A stretch of 64,000 bases of DNA from Modicisalibacter luteus DSM 23508 (GCF_000378505.1 NZ_KB899999.1:62001-126000); one strand, 5' to 3'; counted from the first letter of the stretch, positions 26,151 through 34,629 are shown. A program made the numbers and translations. The notes: generated from the letters alone by a model not told the origin.

Positions 26151-27274
26151 AACGTTCCACCCTGCTGCTGTTGCTGGCAACGGTGATCCTTGCCGGCCTG
26201 GGCAAGGCATTCTGGCCGCAAGACACGTCCCCGCAGGCCGGCTATGCCGGCCTGGGCGAGCAGGCGAGCGGCTTCGCCCAAGCCGGGCCGGGGCACGCGC
26301 TGGCCTTTCCCGAGGATCATGGCCCGCATCCCGGCTTTCGCATCGAATGGTGGTATCTGACGGCCAATCTGGAAAGTGCCGATGGCCGTCCATTCGGTGT
26401 GCAGTGGACCCTGTTCCGCCAGGCACTGGCGCCCGAGACCGGCAACAACGACGAGGCAAGCGATTCCCCGTGGCAGGACAGGCAGTTGTGGATGGCCCAC
26501 GCCGCCCTCTCGACGCCGCAGGGGCACCGTTTCGCCGAAAAGTTCGCGCGCGGCATGGCCCTGCCCGCCGGCCAGGGCCAGGCAGGCGTGATGGCAGCCC
26601 CGTTTTCCGCCTGGATCGATGACTGGTCGCTGGCTGCCGTTTCGGCCGACGCCGGGCTCGATCAACTAACGGTACGCGCCGAGGCCGACGACTTCGCCTA
26701 TCGTCTCGCCCTGACTGCACAGGGCCCCCTGGTCCGCCATGGTGAGGACGGTTTCAGTCAAAAGTCTGCCGATGGCCAGGGCTCGATGTACTACAGCCAG
26801 CCGTTCTACCAGGTCGAAGGCACGCTGCGCCTCGGCGACGAGCCGATCGTCGTGTCCGGACGGGCCTGGCTGGACCGGGAATGGAGCAGCCAGTTGCTGG
26901 GCGCGACTCAGCGCGGTTGGGACTGGTTCTCGCTGCACCTCGCTGGCGGTGCCAAGCTGATGGCCTTTCGTCTGCGCGGCGGCGGCAGTGAAGAGGGGGA
27001 CTACCTTTCCGGTAGCTGGATCACGCCTCAGGGCCAGGTGACTGCTCTGGGCGAGGGCTCCCTGCGCCTGACACCGGTTAAAACAGATGACGTGGCCAGT
27101 AGGGAATTGCCCACGACCTGGCGAGTCGAGGCACCCGACCACGGGCTCGATGTTACCGTAAGCGCGGTCCACCCCGAGCAATGGATGGGCACGTCATTTC
27201 CCTACTGGGAGGGCATGGTCACCTTGCAAGGCAGTCATGTCGGCGAGGGCTACCTGGAAATGACCGGCTATTGA
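26147..27274 (+). CDS. AttH-like (lipocalin-type) secreted protein
   Basis: A 375-residue protein of the AttH/carotenoid 1,2-hydratase-like family, a double-lipocalin beta-barrel fold. An N-terminal signal or anchor (MKRSTLLLLLATVILAGLGKAF) precedes the family landmarks FPEDHGPHPGFRIEWWYLTANLES, GVQWTLFR, WMAHAALSTPQGHRF, MYYSQPFYQVEGTL, WLDREWSSQLL and GWDWFSLHLAGGAKLMAFRLR. Coupled by ATGA overlap to the FtsX permease. The protein probably acts at the periplasmic side with the ABC complex on a lipophilic ligand (inference). Confidence 0.88.
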   Translation: MKRSTLLLLLATVILAGLGKAFWPQDTSPQAGYAGLGEQASGFAQAGPGHALAFPEDHGPHPGFRIEWWYLTANLESADGRPFGVQWTLFRQALAPETGNNDEASDSPWQDRQLWMAHAALSTPQGHRFAEKFARGMALPAGQGQAGVMAAPFSAWIDDWSLAAVSADAGLDQLTVRAEADDFAYRLALTAQGPLVRHGEDGFSQKSADGQGSMYYSQPFYQVEGTLRLGDEPIVVSGRAWLDREWSSQLLGATQRGWDWFSLHLAGGAKLMAFRLRGGGSEEGDYLSGSWITPQGQVTALGEGSLRLTPVKTDDVASRELPTTWRVEAPDHGLDVTVSAVHPEQWMGTSFPYWEGMVTLQGSHVGEGYLEMTGY

Positions 27275-27281
27275 ACAGGCA

Positions 27282-27297
27282 GTGAAAAGAATTTCAC
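27282..27297. promoter_or_regulatory. Inverted repeat upstream of the predicted small RNA
   Basis: GTGAAA-AGAA-TTTCAC has perfect 6-bp arms. It sits just after the AttH stop and before an AT-rich stretch (TTAATTAAT) that could be a -10 region, so it may be an operator for the downstream RNA; a short attH terminator is an alternative. Confidence 0.4.
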
Positions 27298-27324
27298 AAA
27301 ACTTTAACCAAGTTAATTAATGTG

Positions 27325-27488
27325 GCCCACAGGCCTGAGACCATATGCGCCATCGGGCAGGGAGAGGCTCGAACAGGGAAGACCGAGCACAGGGAAGGCT
27401 CACGTACCAAGGAAGCACGGGCAGGACGCCTGTGATGATGCAAGGAAAGCAGCGCTAGAACGCCCGGCCTATTGGCCGGGCTTTTTAT
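27325..27488 (+). ncRNA. Predicted CsrB/RsmZ-like CsrA-sequestering small RNA
   Basis: No gene fits this 217-base gap, but it has the hallmarks of a Csr/Rsm RNA: six GGA motifs in about 85 bases (27361, 27377, 27393, 27411, 27424, 27444), most within AGGGA or AAGGA. At least three sit in hairpin loops: GCTCG/CGAGC (27367-27371 with 27384-27388) with AGGGA in the loop; CACGGGC/GCCTGTG (27416-27422 with 27428-27434) with loop AGGAC; and TGC/GCA with loop AAGGAAA. It ends in a strong terminator at 27462-27487. The 5' end is approximate; GGCC-CACA-GGCC at 27324-27335 may be the first hairpin. Such RNAs bind CsrA/RsmA dimers. Confidence 0.68.
27462..27487 (+). terminator. Terminator of the CsrB-like RNA
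   Basis: GCCCGGCC-TATT-GGCCGGGC, an 8-bp perfect stem, followed by TTTTTATT. It lies a few bases past the stop of the convergent Crp/Fnr gene. Confidence 0.9.
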
Positions 27489-27491
27489 TGC

Positions 27492-28307
27492 TTATTGCTT
27501 CAAGGCTTCTTCGGTGAGGTGCATATAGCCCGGATCGAAGTCCCCGAATGCCTTCAACGCTTCCCAGTCATGGATGGTCAGTTGTTTATTGTCGTAGGCG
27601 ATTAGCCCGTCGCCACGCAGCTTCTGCATCACTCGATTGGTATGCACCACGGTGATCCCCATGGCATCGGCCAGGTCTTGCTGGGTCAAAGGAAAGTCGA
27701 TGCAGTTTTCTTGGGTCAGGCCGGCGGCTCGATGACGCAGTTGCATTTCGCAAAGCAGATGCGCCAGGCGTTTGTCGGCTGGCCGGCCGGTATTGTTGAC
27801 GAACCATTCCCGCTGTACGGACTCCTCGACCAACGAAGCCCAGAAGAAGGCATAAGCCAGCGAGGTGTAGTTCTCGAAGATATGGTTGACCGTCTCGCGG
27901 GGTATCAGGGCGAACGTGACCGATGTCAGGGTGCTGACTGAATGATCCATGTGGTCGAGTAACGCGATATGCACATCGCACACATCGCCGGGAATCAGGT
28001 AGGCCAGGATGGCCCGCCGGCCATCGGCCAGATGCTTGTAACGACAGGCCCAGCCATCGACGACGATATGCACATGGTCGGGACGTTCGTTCTCGCTAAT
28101 GAGGTTCTTGCCCTTCTCCACGGTGATCGAGCGGACGATTGATTCACGAAGTCGTTGCTTGTCCGGTTCGGACAGCTCCATGAAGTTGCCCAACCGATAG
28201 ATCAGTGCGTCGATCGAAGCCGAGCTCTCCCTGTCGGTATTTCCACTACGCCCCGCCCCCGACCCGGACGACATGAGCCTGTGTCGCCTATGCATGCGAC
28301 GCGTCAT
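27492..28307 (-). CDS. Crp/Fnr family transcriptional regulator
   Basis: A 271-residue regulator with a cyclic-nucleotide-binding-type sensor domain (about 40-160: ITVEKGKNLISENERPDHVHIVVDGWACRYKHLADGRRAILAYLIPGDVCDVH) and a C-terminal winged helix (about 175-250: FPLTQQDLADAMGITVVHTNRVMQKLRGDGLI). There are no clustered cysteines for an Fnr-type iron-sulfur cluster and the Crp cAMP-contact Arg-Ser pair is not evident, so the ligand is unknown. GGAGGA six bases before 28307 fixes the start, which lies inside the end of the OBAP gene by 20 bases; the two are coupled. Confidence 0.85.
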   Translation of the reverse strand: MTRRMHRRHRLMSSGSGAGRSGNTDRESSASIDALIYRLGNFMELSEPDKQRLRESIVRSITVEKGKNLISENERPDHVHIVVDGWACRYKHLADGRRAILAYLIPGDVCDVHIALLDHMDHSVSTLTSVTFALIPRETVNHIFENYTSLAYAFFWASLVEESVQREWFVNNTGRPADKRLAHLLCEMQLRHRAAGLTQENCIDFPLTQQDLADAMGITVVHTNRVMQKLRGDGLIAYDNKQLTIHDWEALKAFGDFDPGYMHLTEEALKQ

Positions 28308-29022
28308 CGATATCCTCCACTCCCGGTACCGGTTGGGTATGGCTGAACGCACCGGCCAGGGCATTCACCCCGCGCTGTGGATGAGCCAGTTCCAGGTAAG
28401 TCTGGCGGTCGCGGGCCTTGCTGTCGACGTCGACCTGCATGGCCTGATCGCGATTGCGCTTGAGCGTCTCGTCGCACTCCCCCAGGCGGTTGAAAGACCA
28501 CATCAATTTCGCCTCGCCCATGGGCAGGGCGTCACCCGGGTCGCCATCGTGATGGCCGGTATGCCACGTATGCCACGTCTTGCCGTAGCTGTTCACCAGA
28601 CGCTTCATGAACGCCGTTTCGGCGGCTTCGGGAATCCCGGGAGCGATCAGTTCGCCGGAGAACACTTCATAATTATGGGGATGCCAATAGCTCTGCTCAT
28701 TGGCCGGCAAGCTCTCGAACAGCGCCTCCGAAACGATGTACTCAATACCGATCAGATTGGCATTCGACGTATTTCCGTCGAAAATCAGACACTGCAGAAA
28801 GTCGTCGTTAACCACCTTGCAGTAATGGTGGGCTTCCATCTGCATGTGCGGATCGCACTTGGCGCAATGAAAGCCGACGACATAGACATCGAAGCCCTTC
28901 ATTGGCGACTTGTCCTGCAGCAGGTTGGCTCCCTGCTCGAGCACGGCCAGCCACGCCCCCTTGTCTGCCCCTGGAGGCTGGACCGGGCTGTGGCGTCGAT
29001 TGACGGTTGGTCTGCGTTTCAT
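28288..29022 (-). CDS. OBAP/DUF1264 family protein
   Basis: A 244-residue protein of the DUF1264 family, named after plant oil body-associated proteins. The core MKGFDVYVVGFHCAKCDPHMQMEAHHYCKVV, FLQCLIFDGNTSNANLIGIEYIVSEALFESLP, QSYWHPHNYEVFSGELIAPGIP and KTWHTWHTGH carries conserved His and Cys residues that could bind metal. There is no signal peptide. RBS AGGGAGG. It overlaps the start of the Crp/Fnr gene. Biochemical function in bacteria is not established; the link to a nucleotide-sensor regulator is the only contextual clue. Confidence 0.82.
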   Translation of the reverse strand: MKRRPTVNRRHSPVQPPGADKGAWLAVLEQGANLLQDKSPMKGFDVYVVGFHCAKCDPHMQMEAHHYCKVVNDDFLQCLIFDGNTSNANLIGIEYIVSEALFESLPANEQSYWHPHNYEVFSGELIAPGIPEAAETAFMKRLVNSYGKTWHTWHTGHHDGDPGDALPMGEAKLMWSFNRLGECDETLKRNRDQAMQVDVDSKARDRQTYLELAHPQRGVNALAGAFSHTQPVPGVEDIDDASHA

Positions 29023-29161
29023 GGTGCCTCCCTGGCATTCAGGCTCCGTGTCTGTCTAACACTAGCCAAGAGCCCGTATCGAGCCAAGCCAGCGAAGGGG
29101 ATGAGATGCTGCCCCGGGGTGCGCTAAGCTTTCGCATCACACTGCAGATGGAGAGGCGACC

Positions 29162-29698
29162 ATGACACTATTCACCGAAAAGCACCCGGGCGTCGAGGCG
29201 CACGTTCCCCAGGAAACGTCCGGTTTCACGCTCAATCACACCATGTTGCGCATCAAGGATCCGCAGCGCTCGTTAGCCTTCTACAGTCACGTGTTCGGAA
29301 TGCGCCTGCTGCGCAAGCTGGATTTTCCCGAGATGCAGTTCACCCTTTATTTCCTGGCACGGCTCGAGGAAGAGGACCAGGTGCCTGAGGATCCCGGCGA
29401 GCGCACCATGTGGACCTTCAGTCAGCGCAGCATACTTGAGCTGACCCACAACTGGGGTAGCGAGGACAAGGCCGACTTCGCCTACCACGACGGCAATGCC
29501 GAGCCGCAGGGCTTCGGCCATATCTGTTTCTCGGTCCCTGACCTGACCACGGCAGTGCACTGGCTGGATCGCAACGAGGTGGAATTCGTCAAGCGTCCCG
29601 ATCAGGGCAAGATGCAGGGTGTGGCTTTTGTGAAAGACCCTGACGGCTACTGGATCGAGATCATCGAGCCGGCCCTGATGACCCAGGCAGGTCGCTAA
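29162..29698 (+). CDS. gloA: Lactoylglutathione lyase (glyoxalase I), copy 1
   Basis: Cytosolic metalloenzyme isomerising the methylglyoxal-glutathione hemithioacetal to S-lactoylglutathione. The 178-residue length and inserted segment after LYFLARLEEEDQ match the longer, eukaryote-like/GloA3 class, often zinc-dependent. Metal ligands are visible: His in LNHTMLRIKD, Glu in ILELTHNWG, His in GFGHICFSV and Glu in YWIEIIEP. It faces a closely similar paralogue at 29786 on the opposite strand. Monocistronic. Confidence 0.92.
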   Translation: MTLFTEKHPGVEAHVPQETSGFTLNHTMLRIKDPQRSLAFYSHVFGMRLLRKLDFPEMQFTLYFLARLEEEDQVPEDPGERTMWTFSQRSILELTHNWGSEDKADFAYHDGNAEPQGFGHICFSVPDLTTAVHWLDRNEVEFVKRPDQGKMQGVAFVKDPDGYWIEIIEPALMTQAGR

Positions 29699-29785
29699 CC
29701 TACGTACGCCCGAGCCACGGCCCGGGCGTGCTGCCCTCCTTTCAGCTAGTGCAGGGGTAGCAACCCCACCACCCTTGCAGGGCAA

Positions 29786-30319
29786 TCAACGCCCGAGATC
29801 GGCCAGGCGTGCTGCTTCAACGATTTCCAGCCAATACCCATCCGGGTCCTTGATGAAGGCGACATCCTTCAGCTTGCCCTGTTCCGGGCGCTTCACGTAG
29901 GTCACGTCATTAGCATCGAACCAGGCAATGGCGGCATCCAGATCGGGGACCGAAAAGCAGAGGTGGCCGAAGCCCTGCGGTTCGGTATTGCCGTCGTGGT
30001 AGGAAAAGTCACTTTGTTCTTCTGTCCCCCAGTTATGAGTGAGTTCAAGCAGACCACGTTGCTGGAATGTCCAAACGGTACGCTCCCCGGCATCCTCGGG
30101 AATCCTTTCGTCATCCTCCAGGCAGCCCAGGAAGTAGAGCGAGAATCCCATTTCCTCGAAGTCCAGCTTGCGTAATACACGCATCGCGAAGACCCGGGTA
30201 TAGAACGCCAGCGAGCGCTGCGGATCCTTGATGCGCAGCATGGTGTGGTTGAGGCGAAAGCCGTTGGCCTCGCTGGGCGGAGACTCGACGCCGGGATGCT
30301 GTTCGCCACTGAAGCTCAT
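29786..30319 (-). CDS. gloA: Lactoylglutathione lyase (glyoxalase I), copy 2
   Basis: A 177-residue paralogue of the convergent copy at 29162, sharing the blocks LNHTMLRIKDPQRSLAFY, LELTHNWG, EPQGFGH and KDPDGYW with all four metal ligands kept. AAGGAG precedes the start. Divergence is scattered along the whole length, so the duplication is not recent. It lies downstream of the GMC oxidoreductase gene on the same strand (93-base gap), which may indicate read-through. Confidence 0.92.
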   Translation of the reverse strand: MSFSGEQHPGVESPPSEANGFRLNHTMLRIKDPQRSLAFYTRVFAMRVLRKLDFEEMGFSLYFLGCLEDDERIPEDAGERTVWTFQQRGLLELTHNWGTEEQSDFSYHDGNTEPQGFGHLCFSVPDLDAAIAWFDANDVTYVKRPEQGKLKDVAFIKDPDGYWLEIVEAARLADLGR

Positions 30320-30412
30320 GTCGTACTCCTTGATCAGGTATGAAAGGCAAGAATGGGCGGCCCGGCGCCTGCCGGCGCCGCCCAGATGGAAATCAGGATG
30401 AAGCGGGCAGGC

Positions 30413-31996
30413 TTACACCACGCGTTCCTTCATCATCCGGCCAATGTGCTCGGCCTGGCGGATCGCCAGCGAGACGATGGTCAGCGTGGGATTCTCCGCT
30501 GCCGAGGTGGTGAACTGGCTGCCATCGGAGATAAACAGGTTGGGGATGTCGTGTGTCTGGCCGTATGCGTTGCACACCCCGTCCTGCGCCTTCGCGCTCA
30601 TGCGGCAGGTGCCCAGGTTATGCGTCGACGGGTATGGCGGCACGCGGTAGATGTCGCGGGCGCCCACCGCCGCATAGAGCTCACTGCCTTTCTGGTAGGC
30701 GTGCTCGCGCATCGCCTCATCGTTGGGATGGTCATCGTAATGAACGTTGGGAATCGGCAGGCCGTGTTGATCCTTGAGTTCATGGTTGAGCGTGACGCGG
30801 TTCGTCTCGCGGGGCATGTCCTCTCCGACCAGCCACATGCCGGCCATATGCGCATACTGATCCATGGCGCCGGTAAACTTCTCACCCCAGGCGCCGGGAT
30901 CGAGAAACGCCGCCATGAACGGCAGGCCCAGCGATAGGGTTTCCATCTCGTAGCCGCCGGCAAAGCCACGTGAATCGTCATGCCCAGCCTCAGCAGAGAT
31001 GATCCCGGCCATGGTGGTACCGCGGTACATATGCACAGGCTCGTCGAAAGTGGCATAGACCGAGCCGGTCATATGACGCATATAGTTTCGCCCTACCTGT
31101 CCCGAGCTGTTGGCCAAGCCGTCAGGGAACATGGCACTCGCCGAATTGAGCAGCAGCCGCGGCGTCTCGATGGAGTTGCCGGCCACCGCCACCAGGCGTG
31201 CCTTCTGGCGGTGCAGCTTGCCGTCCTTGTCGAAGTAGGTGACCCCGGTCGCTCGCCCCTTGGCATCGTGTTCGATCTGCGCCACATGGGCATTGGTACG
31301 CAGCTCAGCATGCCCGGTGACCAGGGCTGCGGGTAATTCGGTATATAGCGTCGACCACTTGGCACCGAAACGACAGCCCTGAAAGCAGAAGCCGCGTTGT
31401 TGGCAGCCCGGCCGACCGTCACGTGCCTGGCTATTGATCGCCATATGCCCGGTATTGCATTCGTAGCCCAGCTTCTGCGCCCCGGCATGCATCACCTTGA
31501 AGTTGTTGTTGCCCGGCAGCCCAGCAATGTCGTTGGTGCGAGTCACGCCCATCTTGTCCTCAGCACGGGCGTAGTATGGCGCCAGCTCGTCATAACCTAT
31601 CGGCCAGTCGAGCAGGTTGGCGCCCTCCAGCGCGCCATAGTGGGTGCGCACCGCAAACTCATGCGGCTGGATGCGCAGGCTGGCCCCGGCCCAGTGCGTC
31701 GTGGTGCCCCCCACCGTCTTGCAGATCCAGGTCGGCAGGTTGGGAAAGTCCTTGGCGATTCGCCAACTGCCCGAGGTGGTGCGGTTGTCGAGCCAGGAGA
31801 GCTGGCTGAAGGCCGGCCACTCATCGGCAAGGAAATCCGGGCGGTCATGCAGGGCACCGGCTTCCAGTACCACTACGTCGATGCCCTGCTGGGCCAGTTC
31901 ATTGGCCAGGGTACCGCCACCCGCTCCGGAGCCGATGATCACCACGACACTATCGTCGTCATGGGTGAAGGACTTGCGATTCTCGAACTGCGCCAT
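30413..31996 (-). CDS. GMC-family dehydrogenase, large flavoprotein subunit
   Basis: FAD-containing subunit of a membrane-linked sugar or gluconate-type dehydrogenase, 527 residues. N-terminal dinucleotide motif VVIIGSGAGGGTLANELAQQGIDVVVLEAG, the GGTTTHWAGASLRIQPHEF substrate/FAD segment, a Cys-rich stretch PGCQQRGFCFQGC seen in gluconate 2-dehydrogenase subunits, and the C-terminal NLGTCRMS ... LFISDGSQFTTSAAENPTLTIVSLAIRQAEHI with the catalytic His/Asn region. Coupled with the Tat-exported small subunit 50 bases upstream. Substrate is not predictable from sequence alone. Confidence 0.88.
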   Translation of the reverse strand: MAQFENRKSFTHDDDSVVVIIGSGAGGGTLANELAQQGIDVVVLEAGALHDRPDFLADEWPAFSQLSWLDNRTTSGSWRIAKDFPNLPTWICKTVGGTTTHWAGASLRIQPHEFAVRTHYGALEGANLLDWPIGYDELAPYYARAEDKMGVTRTNDIAGLPGNNNFKVMHAGAQKLGYECNTGHMAINSQARDGRPGCQQRGFCFQGCRFGAKWSTLYTELPAALVTGHAELRTNAHVAQIEHDAKGRATGVTYFDKDGKLHRQKARLVAVAGNSIETPRLLLNSASAMFPDGLANSSGQVGRNYMRHMTGSVYATFDEPVHMYRGTTMAGIISAEAGHDDSRGFAGGYEMETLSLGLPFMAAFLDPGAWGEKFTGAMDQYAHMAGMWLVGEDMPRETNRVTLNHELKDQHGLPIPNVHYDDHPNDEAMREHAYQKGSELYAAVGARDIYRVPPYPSTHNLGTCRMSAKAQDGVCNAYGQTHDIPNLFISDGSQFTTSAAENPTLTIVSLAIRQAEHIGRMMKERVV

Positions 31997-32045
31997 GGCG
32001 TGTTCTCCTCAAGAAAGCATCGTCTTGTCGTTATGGTTGTATGTT

Positions 32046-32606
32046 TCAGACGCCGGGTATCGGCCCGCTATCCGGGACGCCCGGGTCGGGCAGCCAGGTG
32101 AGGTCATCGAAGCCCTTGAAGAGATAGCCCATGTCGCCCTCCTCGCCCTGATAGCCGAAATGGGCGAAGGCCAGCGGATTGCTGTACAACGACACCACGG
32201 CGGACGAGCGGATTTTCTCGAAGAATGCCGAGCCAGCGGCCTCGGCCACGCTGGCCTGGCGCTGCGCTGCATCGAGAGCCAGCCAGTCGCCACCAGCCTG
32301 GCGATCCAGTGCTGTCACGCCGTCGCGCAGCAACGTCAGGGTCTCGGGATCGGTGTCGGCCTGGCGGTCGAGGTCCTTGACTACCAGCGCGTAGACGGCA
32401 TCTTCCAGGTCACGGTGGGGAAAGACATGGCGGGTGAACTGCAACAGCACCTCACCCTCGTGGGTCGTGAGCAGCTCCGTAGTCACTGCCCAGCTGCGGC
32501 TTGGTGCCAGCAGGGCGATGGAGCCCGTAGCAAAGGCCAGCGTCCCGACGAGCGCACCACCGCTCGACTTGAGGAACACACGGCGCGATAAGGGGCGTGA
32601 GAACAT
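32046..32606 (-). CDS. Gluconate 2-dehydrogenase subunit 3 family protein (Tat-exported)
   Basis: Small subunit of 186 residues that carries the flavoprotein partner through the Tat pathway. The N-terminus PLSRRVFLKSSGGALVGTLAFATGSIALLAP is a twin-arginine signal. The rest has the family pattern VTTELLTTHEGEVLLQFTRHVFPH and the C-terminal YSNPLAFAHFGYQGEEGDMGYLFKGFDDLTWLPDPG. The start at 32606 is fixed by GGGGAGA and by the Tat motif. Together with 30413-31996 it forms a two-gene unit; the cytochrome c subunit common in such complexes is not adjacent. Confidence 0.87.
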   Translation of the reverse strand: MFSRPLSRRVFLKSSGGALVGTLAFATGSIALLAPSRSWAVTTELLTTHEGEVLLQFTRHVFPHRDLEDAVYALVVKDLDRQADTDPETLTLLRDGVTALDRQAGGDWLALDAAQRQASVAEAAGSAFFEKIRSSAVVSLYSNPLAFAHFGYQGEEGDMGYLFKGFDDLTWLPDPGVPDSGPIPGV

Positions 32607-32859
32607 GGCGAAATCTCCCCATTCGGACTGGCCACGTTGAAACGTTGAGTCGCTGGCCGCCCGTTTGTCGTTGTAGGTTGCGATGCCGGGTGGCATCTTC
32701 TTCGAGAATAGGCGTCAATCGGGACAGGCGGGTATTAGCGGGTTACTACATAGCCTAAGGTCTAAGCAGGCCGGGGCCTTGCCAGACACAAGTCGGATGG
32801 CCCCTCTCCGCCAGGGAGGCTAGGTTGGTAATGAACAACATCATTAACGGAACCATGCC

Positions 32860-33174
32860 ATGTGCCATGTCTATGCCTCGACCGATCCGCAGCGCTACGA
32901 GAGCACCACACGCTCGGTACGCCTGCAGGGCAGCGTGACCAGCGTCCGGCTGGAGAATGAGTTCTGGGAAATTCTCGACTGCCTGGCCGCTGAGCAGGGC
33001 ATGTCCGCTGGTCGCTTCATCAGCAAGCTCTATAGCGAGGTCATTGCCGACAAGGGCGAGGTGCCCAACCTGGCATCAATGCTGCGCGTGGCATGCGCCG
33101 TACATCTACATTTGCGTGCCGCGCCGGCACCTGTACAGGATGCCTCTACGGGAGCGTCACGTCGTCGGGCCTGA
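32860..33174 (+). CDS. Ribbon-helix-helix domain protein
   Basis: A 104-residue probable DNA-binding protein. Residues about 20-75 read SVRLQGSVTSVRLENEFWEILDCLAAEQGMSAGRFISKLYSEVIADKGEVPNLASMLRVAC, the pattern of the RHH_4 family: a short beta strand followed by two helices. The C-terminal 25 residues are low-complexity. The RBS is weak. It probably acts as a dimer, but targets are unknown; the neighbouring genes give no direct hint. Confidence 0.8.
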   Translation: MCHVYASTDPQRYESTTRSVRLQGSVTSVRLENEFWEILDCLAAEQGMSAGRFISKLYSEVIADKGEVPNLASMLRVACAVHLHLRAAPAPVQDASTGASRRRA

Positions 33175-33223
33175 GCTGCCCCGACCGCACCGTAAGGCTG
33201 TTTACCATGAGAACCGTGGCAGA

Positions 33224-33718
33224 ATGCTGAACGTCCCCAACCGACGCTATACCCTGATCCCGCTGGTCCTGATGATGTTTCTGGCCGGTTGTGCCGGTGG
33301 CCCCCGTATGGAGCAGGCCATTTCGCCGACAATGCCCCCTGGCCAGGCACTTTCCATCGAGCGCGCCATGATTCTCGCCAATGCCCGTCAGGCCCTGGGA
33401 ACGCCTTACCGTTACGGAGGCGCCGATAGCAACGGTGTGGACTGCTCGGGTCTCGTGCAGATGGCCTATGGCGCGGCCGGTATTGCTGTACCCCGAACGG
33501 CAGACCAGCAGTTCTCTCGCTTGCCGAGCCGGGAACTGGCGCGACCCGGCGATCTGCTGTTCTTTGGCTCGGGCAGCACCGCCACACATGTCGGTATCTA
33601 TCTCGGCCAACAACAGATGATTCATGCTCCCGGTGAAGGGCGCGAAGTGACCATGACATCGCTGGATATCGACTACTGGCGGAATCGTTTCCTGGGGGCT
33701 GCCGGACCCGCACCATGA
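33224..33718 (+). CDS. NlpC/P60 family lipoprotein (cell-wall peptidase)
   Basis: Predicted outer-membrane lipoprotein and C40 cysteine peptidase of peptidoglycan stem peptides, 164 residues. A lipobox (MMFLAGC, Cys23) follows a short signal. The catalytic domain (about 45-155) has ALGTPYRYGGADSNGVDCSGLVQMAYGAAG with the nucleophile Cys, RPGDLLFFGSGSTATHVGIYLG with the catalytic His, and QMIHAPGEG with the third polar residue. Length and order match Spr/NlpC-type lipoproteins. The upstream RBS is poor, so the exact start is uncertain. Housekeeping envelope growth or remodelling is the likely role. Confidence 0.88.
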   Translation: MLNVPNRRYTLIPLVLMMFLAGCAGGPRMEQAISPTMPPGQALSIERAMILANARQALGTPYRYGGADSNGVDCSGLVQMAYGAAGIAVPRTADQQFSRLPSRELARPGDLLFFGSGSTATHVGIYLGQQQMIHAPGEGREVTMTSLDIDYWRNRFLGAAGPAP

Positions 33719-33938
33719 GTGTCGTCCACACCAATGCAACAGACATGTTCTACCCTGACATGCCATGGGCCACCCCTAGAGGGCCCTATGAGTGTCACCC
33801 TCTGAGTCTGTCGGTGAAATAGCGCGCAAGCATTTTCTTAGCCATAGGCGTTATTTCCCTTTCCCATCGTTGGGGTGCATGATCAAGAGGTTATGAAAAC
33901 GCTGCTCATCAGCGTCCATACGTTATAAGGAGTGAACC

Positions 33939-34577
33939 ATGTCTCTGCGACTCGGCGATATCGCCCCGGACTTCACCCAGGAAAGCACCGAAGGCCCGAT
34001 CAACTTTCATGAATGGGCCGGGGATAGCTGGGTGATCCTGTTCTCGCATCCCAAGGACTTTACCCCCGTTTGCACCACCGAACTGGGCGAGGTCTCACGC
34101 CTCAAGCCGGAATTCGACAAGCGCAACGTCAAGGCGATTGGCCTGTCGGTCGATCCAGTCGATGAGCATGTCGCCTGGGCCGGTGATATTCAGGAGACCC
34201 AGGGACACGGACTCAATTTTCCATTGCTGGCGGATTCCGATCGCAAGGTCAGCGATCTTTACGACATGATCCATCCCAATGCCAGCGACTCGCTGACAGT
34301 GCGTTCGGTATTCATTATCGATCCCAACAAGAAAATTCGCCTGACCATCACCTACCCGGCCAGCACCGGGCGCAACTTCCCCGAGATTTTGCGTGTCATC
34401 GACAGCCTGCAACTGACCGATGACTACAAGGTAGCCACACCGGTCAACTGGACGGATGGTGGGGATTGCATCATCGTCCCGTCCGTCAGCAACGAGCAGG
34501 CCGCCGAAATGTTCCCGCAGGGATGGGAAGAGAAGAAGCCTTATCTGCGCATGGTCAAGCAGCCGAACAAGACCTGA
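33939..34577 (+). CDS. 1-Cys peroxiredoxin (Prx6 type)
   Basis: Thiol peroxidase of 212 residues reducing hydrogen peroxide and alkyl hydroperoxides in the cytoplasm. The Prx6 motif HPKDFTPVCTTELG contains the peroxidatic Cys45, followed by the Arg-containing VRSVFIIDPNKKIRL and the long C-terminal extension (NFPEILRVIDSLQLTDDYKVATPVNWTDGGDCIIVPSV) of this class, in which a resolving cysteine is normally lacking. RBS AAGGAG. Terminated at 34630. The next gene is a manganese catalase, so both belong to peroxide defence. Confidence 0.93.
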   Translation: MSLRLGDIAPDFTQESTEGPINFHEWAGDSWVILFSHPKDFTPVCTTELGEVSRLKPEFDKRNVKAIGLSVDPVDEHVAWAGDIQETQGHGLNFPLLADSDRKVSDLYDMIHPNASDSLTVRSVFIIDPNKKIRLTITYPASTGRNFPEILRVIDSLQLTDDYKVATPVNWTDGGDCIIVPSVSNEQAAEMFPQGWEEKKPYLRMVKQPNKT

Positions 34578-34629
34578 CCCTCGGTACATCGTCTCGGCCA
34601 GGCCGGCCAAGACAATGATCACCAAGTAT

